Notes: generated by a model from the letters alone, not told the origin. A stretch of DNA of 55,337 nt from Oscillospiraceae bacterium (GCA_017533485.1 JAFXIC010000058.1:1-55337), one strand, 5' to 3'; positions 1 through 10,027 are shown, counted from the stretch's first letter. Numbers and translations: made by a program.

Positions 1-1718
1 AGCCTGTACTGAATAGTCCGAATGATGTTCTGGCACAGTTTGCGATTCCCGCTGTACCGACTGCACCGCAGACACCTGTCACACCGGCAGCACCGGCCAT
101 GCCGCAGCCGTCCCAGCCTGTACTGAATAGTCCGAATGATGTTCTGGCACAGTTTGCGATTCCCGCTGTACCGACTGCACCGCAGACACCTGTCACACCG
201 GCAGCACCGGCCATGCCGCAGCCGTCCCAGCCTATACTGAATCGTCCGGATGATGTTCTGGCACAGTTTGCGATTCCCGCTGTACCGACTGTACCGCAGA
301 CGCCGGTTGTGCCGTCCGCTGCGCAGACACCTGCCGCACCGGTAGTGAACAATCCCGTTCCCGCAGACGATATCCTCGCACAGTTTGCAATCCCGGCACC
401 CCAGCAGACGCCGGAAACTGTACCGAGCATTCCGGCTCCTGAGATTCCGCCGCAGCCTGCTGTAAACGTCGCACCGGACGATATTCTCGCACAGTTCGCA
501 ATTCCTGCACCGTCCGCACCGACACCGCAGCCGAATGCATTTGATCATCTGGCAAACAGCCTCTTTGATCCGCTGGCACCCATGGAGCCTGTGAAAGAAG
601 CTGCTGCACCCTCCGTTCCGCAGCCGCAGGCTGAGATTCCGGAGCTGATGCCGACCGAACCGGTTCCGGCACCGGAAACAATCGAAGCACTGCCTGTACT
701 GGACGATATCGCGGAAAGCGAGAGCTTCTCCGCAACACTTTCGAATGAGGATGAAATCATTGAGGTGATTCCGGAGCCGGCTCCGGAGGATTATGATCCG
801 TTTGTCGTACCGGAGGAAAAGATCGAAGAAAAGGCGGAGGAAGCCGTAGATGTGCTCCTCAACCCGATGGCAGATCTTCTGGTGATGCCGTCCAATGCGG
901 AAACAGAAACCGTGGACGAGGTTCCCGAGCTTTCGAATATTGCCACAGCACCGGCGGATGATTCATATCTCAATGCAATTGACGAACTGCCGAGTCTGAA
1001 TACCGTACCGACTGCATCAAGCGGCGTTATGTCCGGATTCCCTGAGCTTCCGGAGCTGCCTGAGCTTCCGGAGCTGCCGTCGATGTCGATTCCGCAGCAG
1101 CCGATTCCGCCGCAGCTGCGTCCGACGGAACCCATGCCGCAGTTTGCCGTACCGCAGCAGCCAATGCAGCAGCAGTATCCGAATGCAGAGAATAATCTGT
1201 TTGCTGTTCCGAAGGCGCGTGCAACCAGAAATCCGAATGCACGCCCGCCGCTCTTTGTCGGTTACAGCGCAGAAGGCCGTCAGGTCTTCCAGAATTTTGA
1301 TGAGAACGGAAATCCGATTCCGATTACCGAACCGGTATATAGTGCACCGCCGCAGGATCCGGAAAATACTTATGCAAAAACAAATGTCGGAGCAGGCAAT
1401 GCTCCGGTTCTGGATGTCGAGGAATTGATGTCCGCGATGGGCATCGAGGATCCGAATAAGAAGAAAGAGGCGGATTCCGGAAAAGCAATTGTATATACCG
1501 AGTATAAGATGCCGGCAAAGCAAGCAAAGCCTGCATCCGGTTCTGTACCGAAGTCCGCACAGCCCGACCCGACGCCCGCACAGACCGGTTCTGTTTCTGT
1601 TGCAGAAGCAAAACGCCGTAAGAAGCTTGAAAAAATCAACAAGGAATTTGAAAAACAGCTTCGTGCCCGTGGATTGGATCCCCAGACGGGTGCTTATGTC
1701 GGAAAACAGAAGAAATAA
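1..1718 (+). CDS. Proline-rich repeat protein, 5' partial
   Basis: The reading frame is open from base 3, so the gene begins upstream of the window. The visible part is about 571 residues, rich in Pro, Ala, Gln, Glu and Val, with no membrane segment and low-complexity composition that suggests a disordered chain. It opens with a 38-residue repeat, and the core D(V/I)LAQFAIPA recurs five times in about the first 180 residues, separated by variable Pro-rich spacers. A run of ELPELPELPEL follows in the middle. The only ordered-looking parts are a stretch around PLFVGYSAEGRQVFQNFDENGNP and a basic C-terminus with KRRKKLEKINKEFEKQLRARG. No family is recognised. A repeated hydrophobic core in a disordered chain could be a multivalent partner-binding motif; that is inference. 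A hairpin terminator follows directly. Confidence 0.75.
   Translation, partial: PVLNSPNDVLAQFAIPAVPTAPQTPVTPAAPAMPQPSQPVLNSPNDVLAQFAIPAVPTAPQTPVTPAAPAMPQPSQPILNRPDDVLAQFAIPAVPTVPQTPVVPSAAQTPAAPVVNNPVPADDILAQFAIPAPQQTPETVPSIPAPEIPPQPAVNVAPDDILAQFAIPAPSAPTPQPNAFDHLANSLFDPLAPMEPVKEAAAPSVPQPQAEIPELMPTEPVPAPETIEALPVLDDIAESESFSATLSNEDEIIEVIPEPAPEDYDPFVVPEEKIEEKAEEAVDVLLNPMADLLVMPSNAETETVDEVPELSNIATAPADDSYLNAIDELPSLNTVPTASSGVMSGFPELPELPELPELPSMSIPQQPIPPQLRPTEPMPQFAVPQQPMQQQYPNAENNLFAVPKARATRNPNARPPLFVGYSAEGRQVFQNFDENGNPIPITEPVYSAPPQDPENTYAKTNVGAGNAPVLDVEELMSAMGIEDPNKKKEADSGKAIVYTEYKMPAKQAKPASGSVPKSAQPDPTPAQTGSVSVAEAKRRKKLEKINKEFEKQLRARGLDPQTGAYVGKQKK
3..312 (+). repeat. In-frame 114-bp tandem repeat
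   Basis: A unit beginning CCTGTACTGAATAGTCCG starts at 3, again at 117, and in a slightly changed form at 231, so the period is exactly 114 bp (38 codons). The first two visible copies read as identical; the third has a few substitutions and diverges after about 312. The array runs off the left edge, so the total copy number is unknown. Identity between copies suggests recent duplication or gene conversion. Confidence 0.9.
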
Positions 1719-1734
1719 TGATTCTCAAAACAAA

Positions 1735-1776
1735 GCGGCGGTTTTTCTCATTGACTGATGAGAAAACCGCTGTTTT
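1735..1776 (+). terminator. Rho-independent terminator after the repeat protein
   Basis: The stem pairs GCGGTTTTTCTCA (from 1737) with TGAGAAAACCGC (ending 1770) around a short loop and is followed by a T-rich tail. It separates the repeat protein from the CPBP protease. Confidence 0.85.
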
Positions 1777-1806
1777 GCGTACTGTTCACATATAGGAGGA
1801 TACGAT

Positions 1807-2835
1807 ATGGAGCAAGAACTGACGACGCAGACATTGGAGCAAGACACAGCGAATGAAACGGCTGTTGTAAAGACAGCAAAAAAAGCATATTCCAAGTCCT
1901 TTCTGAATCTCGGACTGTTTAGTGTGATTACGGTGAGCCTTCAATTCGGACTGAGCTTTCTTTTCGCAAAGCTGTTTCCGGATATAGAGGGTGCCGCAGC
2001 AGAGAACGCATCGTATTTGATTTCGTTTCTGACGATGTATGCGATTGCATTTCCGATTTATGTGGTGCTGAACCGGAAAATGGAACTCTGTCCGCCGAAA
2101 CAGGAAAAGATGACGCCAGGATGGTTTTTTGTCTATCTGCTGATCGGCCGCGCAGTCGCAATGGTCGGAACCTATATTTCGATGCTGGTGACTGCGATCG
2201 TCGCAAAGCTTTCGGATGTGAATGTGGAAGATACGACGCTGACGGATGCTGTCATGGGCGAGAATCCGACGCTGATTCTGATTTTTGCCGTATTCGGCGC
2301 ACCCATCGTAGAAGAGCTGATGTTCCGTAAAATCCTGATCGACCGGATCCGGAAATATGGCGATGGAAAAGCAATTCTTTTTTCCGGCGTGCTGTTTGGT
2401 GTGTTCCACGGCAATGTAACGCAGATGTTCTATGCGGCAGCACTCGGATTGATGCTTGCGTATGTGTATGTCAAAACGGGTAAGGTGATTCATACGATCC
2501 TGCTGCATATGGCGTTTAACTTCCTCGGCGCCGTCGCACCGCTCCTTTTCCATGCAGATGAACTGATGAAGCTGCTCGCAGACCCTTCCGCCCAGAATTT
2601 CTCCGAAAGTAATCTCATCATGTCGGGCATCTTTGTCCTTATCAATTATTCGATGGTGATTGCAGGTGCGATTCTTTTGGTTGTGCTGATTGCGAAAGGT
2701 CAGCTCTTCCAGATCGAAAAACCGGTTCAGCCGCTGCCCGAACGAAAGAATTTCTCGGTGCCTTGTCTGAATCTCGGAATGCTCGTGTTTACCGTTACAG
2801 TTCTCGCAGTATTTGCGTACAATATTTTCGGATAA
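1807..2835 (+). CDS. CPBP family intramembrane metalloprotease (CAAX protease-like)
   Basis: A 342-residue polytopic membrane protein. It carries the three CPBP (Abi) motifs: EELMFR, with the Glu pair at residues 169-170 and Arg 174; FGVFHGN, with His 201; and HMAFNF, with His 234 and Asn 238. In this family these residues form the metal-dependent or glutamate-type active site inside the membrane. The first 40 residues are polar and Thr/Glu-rich and probably cytoplasmic. Family members process prenylated proteins in eukaryotes; in bacteria many are linked to bacteriocin self-immunity or regulated proteolysis. No bacteriocin gene is adjacent, so the substrate is unknown. A TATAGGAGG ribosome site precedes the ATG. 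It is a single-gene unit between two hairpins. Confidence 0.9.
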   Translation: MEQELTTQTLEQDTANETAVVKTAKKAYSKSFLNLGLFSVITVSLQFGLSFLFAKLFPDIEGAAAENASYLISFLTMYAIAFPIYVVLNRKMELCPPKQEKMTPGWFFVYLLIGRAVAMVGTYISMLVTAIVAKLSDVNVEDTTLTDAVMGENPTLILIFAVFGAPIVEELMFRKILIDRIRKYGDGKAILFSGVLFGVFHGNVTQMFYAAALGLMLAYVYVKTGKVIHTILLHMAFNFLGAVAPLLFHADELMKLLADPSAQNFSESNLIMSGIFVLINYSMVIAGAILLVVLIAKGQLFQIEKPVQPLPERKNFSVPCLNLGMLVFTVTVLAVFAYNIFG

Positions 2836-2836
2836 T

Positions 2837-2876
2837 AAAAACTGCATCCTCATGTTTTGAGGATGCAGTTTTTTTG
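2837..2876. terminator. Bidirectional terminator between CPBP protease and thrH
   Basis: The perfect stem AACTGCATCCTCA / TGAGGATGCAGTT has A-rich and T-rich flanks, so it can end transcription from either side. The neighbouring genes converge on it. Confidence 0.9.
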
Positions 2877-2941
2877 TGATATAGGGTGATTGGAAATGGG
2901 GAAAACCGTCCCTTTGCAATCATCGCGGAGCGATATTTTTC

Positions 2942-3553
2942 TTAAAGCGCGTCACAGATTGCAGCGAGGAGTTCATCATAGGTTTCGAATGCAGGGTACT
3001 GGGGGTAATCCGCTTTAATCTGTTCGGTGCTGCGGAAGAGGAAGCCGGCCTTACTTGCCTGAATCATTCCGAGGTCATTGAAGCTGTCGCCGCTTGCGAT
3101 CGTTTCATAACCGATGGACTGGAGCGCCTTGACAGTGGTGAGCTTTGACTGCGCGATACGCATTTTAAAGCCGGTGATTTCGCCGTTTTCTGCAACTTCG
3201 AGTGTATTGCAGAAGATCGTGGGCATACCGAGCTTTTCCATCAGCGGTGCAGCAAACTGGGTAAAGGTATCGCTGATGATAATGACCTGTGTTTTCTTGC
3301 GGAGGGTATCAAGGAATTCCTTTGCGCCGGGCATCGGGTCAATTTTAGCGATGGTATCCTGAATCTCCTTGAGTCCGAGACCATGCTCCTTGAGGATACC
3401 GAGACGCCAGTTCATCAGTTTATCATAATCCGGCTCGTCACGCGTGGTACGTTTCAGTTCGGGGATACCGCTGGCTTCGGCGAATGCGATCCAGATTTCG
3501 GGCACAAGTACGCCTTCCAGATCAAGGCATACAATATTCATTTCGTTTTTCAT
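2942..3553 (-). CDS. thrH: Phosphoserine phosphatase / phosphoserine:homoserine phosphotransferase ThrH
   Basis: A 203-residue HAD-superfamily protein that closely resembles Pseudomonas ThrH along its whole length. The nucleophile motif is DLEGVLVPEIW (Asp 11), followed by the ThrH-typical TTRDEPDYD, then SDTF (motif II) and GDSFNDLGM (motif IV). ThrH hydrolyses phosphoserine and can move the phosphate to homoserine, which can bypass ThrB in threonine synthesis. The first in-frame ATG lies 15 bp further upstream, but GGAGG at 3561-3565 is correctly spaced only for the ATG at 3553, so that start is used. No other serine or threonine biosynthesis gene is adjacent. Confidence 0.9.
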   Translation of the reverse strand: MKNEMNIVCLDLEGVLVPEIWIAFAEASGIPELKRTTRDEPDYDKLMNWRLGILKEHGLGLKEIQDTIAKIDPMPGAKEFLDTLRKKTQVIIISDTFTQFAAPLMEKLGMPTIFCNTLEVAENGEITGFKMRIAQSKLTTVKALQSIGYETIASGDSFNDLGMIQASKAGFLFRSTEQIKADYPQYPAFETYDELLAAICDAL

Positions 3554-3600
3554 AAATTGTTCCTCCATGTTATCAGACTGCTTGGAAAAATTCCATATCT

Positions 3601-3629
3601 ATTATACATCAAATCCTCCGATTTGTAAA
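3601..3629 (-). promoter_or_regulatory. Sigma-A promoter for thrH
   Basis: On the minus strand the -35 box is TTTACA (3624-3629), followed by a 17-bp spacer and TATAAT (3601-3606). It is divergent from the subtilase promoter. Confidence 0.8.
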
Positions 3630-3685
3630 GTGCCCGTGACAATTCTTTCACCAAGTGGTAAAATGCATGGAAATATGCGCTATGG

Positions 3686-3714
3686 TTGACAAAATATATA
3701 TTATATGTTATAAT
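3686..3714 (+). promoter_or_regulatory. Consensus sigma-A promoter for the subtilase
   Basis: TTGACA (3686-3691), a 17-bp spacer and TATAAT (3709-3714) match the sigma-A consensus exactly. The GGAGGT ribosome site lies at 3733-3738. Confidence 0.92.
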
Positions 3715-3746
3715 GAAATATGATTTAGAATCGGAGGTGCAAAATC

Positions 3747-6700
3747 ATGAAGAAGTCACAATCGTTTTCGGCGTTTCTGACGGCATTTGTACTCTTAGGT
3801 GCCGCCGTGCCGCAGGAGATCGCAGAATTGGCGCGACCAAGGTCACATACAAAGTACGAATCCATCTGTCATTTTGCAGAAGACATCCAAAAAATGGAAC
3901 CGGTACAGCCGGCGGAAGAAATGTTTGAAACAATTCGTTTCCAACCGGCGGAAGGACTCCTTTATCAGGATCATACGGTTTCGGGAACATCTCTCTGCGG
4001 TATTACAGTAGAGAATGGGGAGCTGCGGATGCTTTCGCGCTGTGCGGCAACCGAAGCCGAGCTTGAATTTGTGGAGGAAGGCGCGACGATTTCGCTGGAG
4101 GAAGCTGCCGGTAAAATTGGCTGTGAGGTCCGGACGGAAGAAGACGGCAGCATTGCAATCAGCTCACCGTTTCAGACTGCGCGTCTGGTCGTAAAATCAC
4201 AGTCTGAAATTGATCTGTTGAATGCGACGGCTGTGACAGATGCTTTTCGGGATTTTTATGTCGTACAGTTTCCGACGCCTGCCGATGCTTATGCGGCATA
4301 TCAGCAGTATAATCGGATGGAATCGGTCATCTATTGTATCCCCGACAGCATTCTGCAGGTATGCGATGCCGAAACAGATGCGAAGAAGCCGCTGTATGAA
4401 CAGAATGTATGTTGGGGGAATGAAGCAATCGGTACGGCAGAATACTGTCGGGAATTGGTGGCGCGTCATGATGAACTGCCAGAAATTACCGTTGCGGTCT
4501 TGGACAGCGGCATCAATTATGAGCACGAGTGGTTTGAAGGCAGAATCGCGGACGGTGGAATCGTATTCGGTCTCACTCCGCGTGAGCGTCCGTATGATCT
4601 GGATGGTCACGGTTCTCATTGTGCCGGTATTATCGCTTCTTCTACGCCGGAGAATGTTAAAATTTTACCGATTGCACTCTGGGGGAGTTCATCCTATTTA
4701 AAATTATCCGTTGTAACATTGTATTGCGGAATGATGTATGCGATCGAACAAGATGTGGATGTTGTAAGCATGAGTTTAGGGGGAACTGGTTACAACTCAA
4801 TGCTGAATGAAGCGGCGAAGGAAATGCTTGAGAAGGATATACTGGTATGTGCAGCGGCGGGAAATGACTCCAGCGTTTCGAACCAGTATCCTGCCAATTT
4901 ATCGGGTGTAATTGCCGTATCGGCCGTGGATTCGAATTTACAATTGGCAGATTTCTCGAATTACGGACCGAATATCTGTCTTGCGGCACCGGGCGTTGAT
5001 ATCAACAGTGTGTATCATATCGGAACCGATGATACAATTTCCTTTGACGGAACGAGTATGGCAACGCCTTATGTAGCGGCTTGCTGTGCGAATGTGCTTT
5101 CGGAAGATCCGACGCTTTCGAATGAAGCGGTGAAGTCATATCTGTATGCCAATGCGCTTGACCTGGGCGAACCGGGATTTGATGAACAGTATGGCTGGGG
5201 TATGGTCAATCTGAAAAATTTTTGTTTTGCGTCTGAAATTTGTGACAAACCGACTGCTTCGATTCCGTCCGGTACCTATGGCGAAAAGCAGACTGTCACG
5301 CTGTCTTGTAAGAAAGAGGGCGCAGCTGTGTATTATACGCTGGATGGATCGGAACCGACAAAAGAGCAGGGGATTCTGTATGCGGGCGAAGAGATTGCGA
5401 TCGAAAACACAACAGTTTTAAAAGCAATATCGGTGCTGGAAACATATGAGAGCGATGTTGTGACGTATGAATATGTTCTTATCAGCGAAGGCGCTGAACA
5501 GCTCGTAGAAATAACGGATGGTGTACTGACTGCATATTATGGTGCCGGATCGGCGCTGGATTTACGAGATCATACGGAAATTACGGAAATCGGTGCGAAT
5601 GCATTCTCGGAGAATCATTTGCTGACGGAGATAATACTACCGGATACCTGTGTGAAAATCGGTGCGAATGCATTCAAGAATTGCAGTACCTTAGAACGTT
5701 TGAAAGCCGATTCCGTGGAAACGATCGGGGAAGAAGCTTTTTATGGCTGTGAACGGCTGACTGAAGTGAGCTGTGAAGAAATCAGAGAATTGGGCGAAGG
5801 TTGTTTCCGGGATTGTAAAGCATTGCTTTATGTCGGCGGACTGGAACAGCTGACGGCGCTTCCTGCGTATGCATTCTATCATTGTACGTCCTATCCCCTG
5901 CACCAGCCGAATGTCATAGAGCTTGGTGACTATTCGACAACAGGCGTATTGTTCACATCGGATTCTCTGGAATGGGAGCGGCTCGAAAAGATTGGTGCAT
6001 ATGCGTTACAAGGCTTACAGATGACAGATGATGTGCTGAAATTGCCGAATGTGACGGAATTCGGAGAATATGCGCTCAGCGCATCCGCTTTTCGGGAGTA
6101 TTGGTTTTCACCGGAGCTTTCTGTGATTCCGAAGGGACTGCTGATGAACTGCTCGAAGACCCAATATATCTATGCGCCCGGCGTCAGAGAAATCGGTAAC
6201 TACGGTTTGGCGGTAAATAAAGCTGCGGGAACCTCAGCGAAAGCAGAACGGAAAACAGTGGTATGCGAGATAGATTTCCCGAAGCTTACGTATGCAGGCA
6301 TGGATGCGTTTTACGGTCTGGTATTGGAACAAGCAGTGCATTTCGATTCGCTGAAGAATACGACCGCGGAAGCGTTTTCCAATCTGATTGTTCCGATGCT
6401 GTACTTGCCGAGTGTCATCGAAATCGCACCGTATGACCAATCCACGTTAGAGAAGCAGCAATCGACCGGTGTTTATTTTGCGGCAAAGGTTGTATATCTT
6501 GAGAATGTGGAACGTGTTGCGGATTATGGAATACGCAATGCTTCCATAGTAGTCTTTGGAGAAAAGCTGACGTCGTTCGGCGCAGCACACTCCAAGTCGC
6601 TGAAAGAAAAAATGTTGCTGTATGGAAAAAAGGAAAGCTATCTGGAACAATTTGCGAAAGAAAACGGTTATCAGTTCCGTTCGGAAAGTTATACTTTCGA

Positions 6701-9700
6701 AGGCTCGAAAACATATCAATGTTTTGAGCGGATATGGCTGGAAGCTCTGCCGTTGGGCATTGACTATGAGGTGAAATGGAACCAGCTTGATGCGGATGGA
6801 AATGTTATCCGGGAATTTGATGATGCATGGGTATCCTTGATTGCAACAGAACCCGGTGAATTGTACTTTGATCTGAATGTATATGATGCAGAGGGGAGGG
6901 ATATTTCAAGCGGCCGGCCCACAATCGTGACGGTTACAGAAGCGGATGCCGGTCGGGAACTAAGTCTGAATCAGCAGGTCATCGTCCCAAAGAACCAATA
7001 TAATTCATACGGCTTCTATTATATTCCGAAGGAATCCGGCAAAAAGACACTGTGGTATTCCGGAGCGGAGATCCGGATGATATCGGACTATGGAGATATC
7101 CAACGCGATGCTTCGGAATGCGGAAGTCTGACCTATGATTTTCGCGAAGGCGAATGCTATGTGATTCTGCTCACGATGAAGGAGGAATATGCAGCGATCC
7201 GTCTGACGGATGAAACGCGCACGATAAAGCCGCTGACCCAATGTCGTGCAGAGCTGGAAACAACGTATGTTGTTGAGAACGGCGATCAGACAGACTTTAA
7301 ATTGCTGGTAGAATCTCCGGCATCCGCATCGGGCGAATCCGTGAGATTGGCGGAAGATGATTATACGGCGATCGGGTCTTTCAAAAAAACGCAAAGTACT
7401 TGTTATGTATTTGGCGAAAATGAGTATTTCGGATTTTTAAAGGTGGCGTATACGTCATGTTTAGAACTTCATCCGGATGAAAGGCTCAATTGGAACTTAG
7501 AGCCGAAGCCGCTTCTTTTCACTCCGGAAGAAAGCGGAAGATATCTGGTGTCGCTTCTTCCGTCTGCCAAATTACTGGAAAGTATCATAAACGGATATAT
7601 TTCTTTAACTGAAAACTCTCTGATGCATGTGCTTCATATGGAAACCATGGAGCCGATCCATGTTGTACAGAACGGAACGCATAAAGTAACGAGTGTAGAA
7701 TTTGATGCGGTTGCAGGAGAAACCTATCTCATTTGCGGTGAGCAGCTCCGAGAAGAGAGCGATGTGCTGCTGACGAAGGGTAAGAAGTCGCTGTATGAGT
7801 GTACCTGGGCATTGAAAAATGTGGTGGACCTGAAATCGCATACGGATGTCAGTAATCCGCCAAAGCCTGTGTTTGAAGCTGTTATGAAGGATGGAACGGA
7901 GCTTTCGGAAGGCGTGGATTATACGTTGGATGTTCAGTACGTTATATCACCGTCCGCTTCCAAACTTGCATATCATGTTCAGGGTATGGGTGCCTATGTC
8001 GGAGAATTTATCGGACATATTATCGTACCGATTCCGTACAATCCTTTTGAGACAGATGATTATCTTGAGGTCGGGAAGCCGTTTACCACACAGAATGGAG
8101 ATAGACAATATATTCGTTTGGATAAAGCATATGAGCTGAAGCTGGAGATACTATCTGTTCAGACAGAGGATAGTCTTCCGACTGTGAAGCGAACCATGGA
8201 ACTGAATGTGACGAATTGGGAGAATACGATTGCTGAAACCCTTACTTCAATGAATTCTGCGATCCGTCTGCCCGCAGGAGAATATCTCGTTCAGACGGTC
8301 AATTCGCGCTATCCGGATGCTGAATATACGGTGCAGTTGACTTTTGTTAACGAACTGATTGACCTGACCGAAGAATGCGAAATCGCTTGTGCCGGTGTTT
8401 ATTTCTATACCGGAGAACCGATTGCTCCGGCCGTAACCGTCAGAACGCATGATGGGACATTGCTTTTAGAAGGTGTGGATTATACGATGACCTATGAAGA
8501 AGCGATAGAATGCGGAAAGTATGAAGTGACGCTGACAGGGCTGAAATCCTATATCGGAACCAAGACATTCACCTATGAGATTGTGGAGGTGCCGCCGCTC
8601 GAGACGATACCGGAGCTAACGGGAAAAGCCCAGCTTGCAGAGATTAAGGAATTCGGCGGACAGGCTGCATATCGTTTTACTGCGGACGCGGAAACGTATG
8701 CATTCCGTTTGGACAGCCATTATGTTGTGAAATATACGCTGATTAACCTGACGCATATGGAAGCAGAGCATTGGAGCAACTCGAGTATGTTCGAGTATGA
8801 TACGCTGGTCCGTACTGTACCTGGTGAGGCATACTGTCTGCTTCTGCGGCATGTGAACGGCGGTCATACAGGCGAAATTCCATTTACGTTCACATCAGAT
8901 TTCCGACGGCTGGAGGAATGTCAGGCAGTCGGCCCCACGATTCGTGCCCTGAATACAGATGTGGTATCAGATTTCGAATTGTATGACGGAGAGAAAAAAT
9001 TAGTCGAGGGTACGGATTATCGGGTGAAATATATCGAAAATCTTGATGGTATCGGACATACATATTCCTGTTATGTCGGAATGGGTGATTATTTCGGCGA
9101 ATTGAAATGCAGTGCATGGAACTGCTATGAAACCCTTGACGAATATCGCAGCCATGGTGTGGCGTGGGACGAACCGTTGATACCGGATGTGAAGAAAAAA
9201 ATTCCGGAAGATTTGTATTCCGGCCAGATCAAAGCATTTACAGTATCGAATGATACCGAAATCTGGCAGCAGATGGCATTATGGTATTCGTCGTTCAATA
9301 TAAATGCGTTCGATTTCAATGACGGTACCGATGAGCAGATGATATGCAGCTTCTTTGTGTATGACGAGAACGGGAATTTCTTACAGAAATTAGAGCTTGA
9401 TGATATGCTGATGGTCGCACCGCAGACGTCCGTATATCTTGTTACAGTCATTCCATACGCAGAATTTTCCGTGGATATAGAACTGCGCTCCGTGAGTCTG
9501 AGCGAAATGGTGACAATAGACGGCGTTACCTACGAGCTGAATCATGAATCTGAGGCATATATCATGGAAATTGATCCTTCCTATATCGGTATCCGGCTGC
9601 ACGATACCGTCAGCAGCGAACATTTTACCGCCAATGTAATCGGTTCGAAGCTGAGTGAAGAAGAAACGGCGCGGCTGCAAAAAGGTCATTTATTCTATTG

Positions 9701-9968
9701 TACAGAAGGATCCGCTTCCGAGCAGATGGCAGCTGAATTCCTCTGGCTGACGGTGCCGCTGAATCGCGAATCGAAGCTTTTGGGAGATGTGAATTGCAAT
9801 GGCAGTCTGGATGAATCGGATGCTGAAATTCTCGCGCTTCACAGCCAGGAGGGCAAGGGAATTGTTTCAACACCTTCTATAGTTTCTGCGGGCGATGCCA
9901 ATTCGGATGGGATATGGAGTATTCTTGACGTACTGTATGTACAAAACAAATGCAAAGAAAACGGTTGA
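3747..9968 (+). CDS. Giant secreted S8 subtilase with leucine-rich repeats and C-terminal dockerin
   Basis: A 2073-residue secreted protein. An N-terminal signal peptide is followed by a propeptide-like region (about 30-220). The S8 peptidase domain has Asp 253 (VAVLDSGI), His 288 (DGHGSHCAG) and Ser 437 (FDGTSMATP), plus AAAGND for the oxyanion site. Next come a chitobiase C-terminal-like domain (about 500-580: YYTLDGSEPT), BspA-type LRR_5 repeats (about 600-970) and long beta-rich regions containing several EGVDYT... Ig-like units. The C-terminus (about 2010-2070) has two calcium loops, DVNCNGSLDESD and DANSDGIWSILD, which identify a type I dockerin. The protein could therefore be a cellulosome-bound protease that binds a partner through the LRR. 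It is transcribed alone from a consensus promoter and ends at a strong hairpin. The target is unknown. Confidence 0.9.
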   Translation: MKKSQSFSAFLTAFVLLGAAVPQEIAELARPRSHTKYESICHFAEDIQKMEPVQPAEEMFETIRFQPAEGLLYQDHTVSGTSLCGITVENGELRMLSRCAATEAELEFVEEGATISLEEAAGKIGCEVRTEEDGSIAISSPFQTARLVVKSQSEIDLLNATAVTDAFRDFYVVQFPTPADAYAAYQQYNRMESVIYCIPDSILQVCDAETDAKKPLYEQNVCWGNEAIGTAEYCRELVARHDELPEITVAVLDSGINYEHEWFEGRIADGGIVFGLTPRERPYDLDGHGSHCAGIIASSTPENVKILPIALWGSSSYLKLSVVTLYCGMMYAIEQDVDVVSMSLGGTGYNSMLNEAAKEMLEKDILVCAAAGNDSSVSNQYPANLSGVIAVSAVDSNLQLADFSNYGPNICLAAPGVDINSVYHIGTDDTISFDGTSMATPYVAACCANVLSEDPTLSNEAVKSYLYANALDLGEPGFDEQYGWGMVNLKNFCFASEICDKPTASIPSGTYGEKQTVTLSCKKEGAAVYYTLDGSEPTKEQGILYAGEEIAIENTTVLKAISVLETYESDVVTYEYVLISEGAEQLVEITDGVLTAYYGAGSALDLRDHTEITEIGANAFSENHLLTEIILPDTCVKIGANAFKNCSTLERLKADSVETIGEEAFYGCERLTEVSCEEIRELGEGCFRDCKALLYVGGLEQLTALPAYAFYHCTSYPLHQPNVIELGDYSTTGVLFTSDSLEWERLEKIGAYALQGLQMTDDVLKLPNVTEFGEYALSASAFREYWFSPELSVIPKGLLMNCSKTQYIYAPGVREIGNYGLAVNKAAGTSAKAERKTVVCEIDFPKLTYAGMDAFYGLVLEQAVHFDSLKNTTAEAFSNLIVPMLYLPSVIEIAPYDQSTLEKQQSTGVYFAAKVVYLENVERVADYGIRNASIVVFGEKLTSFGAAHSKSLKEKMLLYGKKESYLEQFAKENGYQFRSESYTFEGSKTYQCFERIWLEALPLGIDYEVKWNQLDADGNVIREFDDAWVSLIATEPGELYFDLNVYDAEGRDISSGRPTIVTVTEADAGRELSLNQQVIVPKNQYNSYGFYYIPKESGKKTLWYSGAEIRMISDYGDIQRDASECGSLTYDFREGECYVILLTMKEEYAAIRLTDETRTIKPLTQCRAELETTYVVENGDQTDFKLLVESPASASGESVRLAEDDYTAIGSFKKTQSTCYVFGENEYFGFLKVAYTSCLELHPDERLNWNLEPKPLLFTPEESGRYLVSLLPSAKLLESIINGYISLTENSLMHVLHMETMEPIHVVQNGTHKVTSVEFDAVAGETYLICGEQLREESDVLLTKGKKSLYECTWALKNVVDLKSHTDVSNPPKPVFEAVMKDGTELSEGVDYTLDVQYVISPSASKLAYHVQGMGAYVGEFIGHIIVPIPYNPFETDDYLEVGKPFTTQNGDRQYIRLDKAYELKLEILSVQTEDSLPTVKRTMELNVTNWENTIAETLTSMNSAIRLPAGEYLVQTVNSRYPDAEYTVQLTFVNELIDLTEECEIACAGVYFYTGEPIAPAVTVRTHDGTLLLEGVDYTMTYEEAIECGKYEVTLTGLKSYIGTKTFTYEIVEVPPLETIPELTGKAQLAEIKEFGGQAAYRFTADAETYAFRLDSHYVVKYTLINLTHMEAEHWSNSSMFEYDTLVRTVPGEAYCLLLRHVNGGHTGEIPFTFTSDFRRLEECQAVGPTIRALNTDVVSDFELYDGEKKLVEGTDYRVKYIENLDGIGHTYSCYVGMGDYFGELKCSAWNCYETLDEYRSHGVAWDEPLIPDVKKKIPEDLYSGQIKAFTVSNDTEIWQQMALWYSSFNINAFDFNDGTDEQMICSFFVYDENGNFLQKLELDDMLMVAPQTSVYLVTVIPYAEFSVDIELRSVSLSEMVTIDGVTYELNHESEAYIMEIDPSYIGIRLHDTVSSEHFTANVIGSKLSEEETARLQKGHLFYCTEGSASEQMAAEFLWLTVPLNRESKLLGDVNCNGSLDESDAEILALHSQEGKGIVSTPSIVSAGDANSDGIWSILDVLYVQNKCKENG

Positions 9969-9985
9969 TGTACGGATAAAAATAT

Positions 9986-10027
9986 ACCGCTGCGCAAAGC
10001 TTGTATTGCGCAGCGGTAATTTTTTTG
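9986..10027. terminator. Bidirectional terminator
   Basis: The stem ACCGCTGCGCAA / TTGCGCAGCGGT is followed by T7 on the plus strand, and by an AT-rich tail with five T on the minus strand. It serves the convergent subtilase and membrane-protein genes. Confidence 0.88.
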
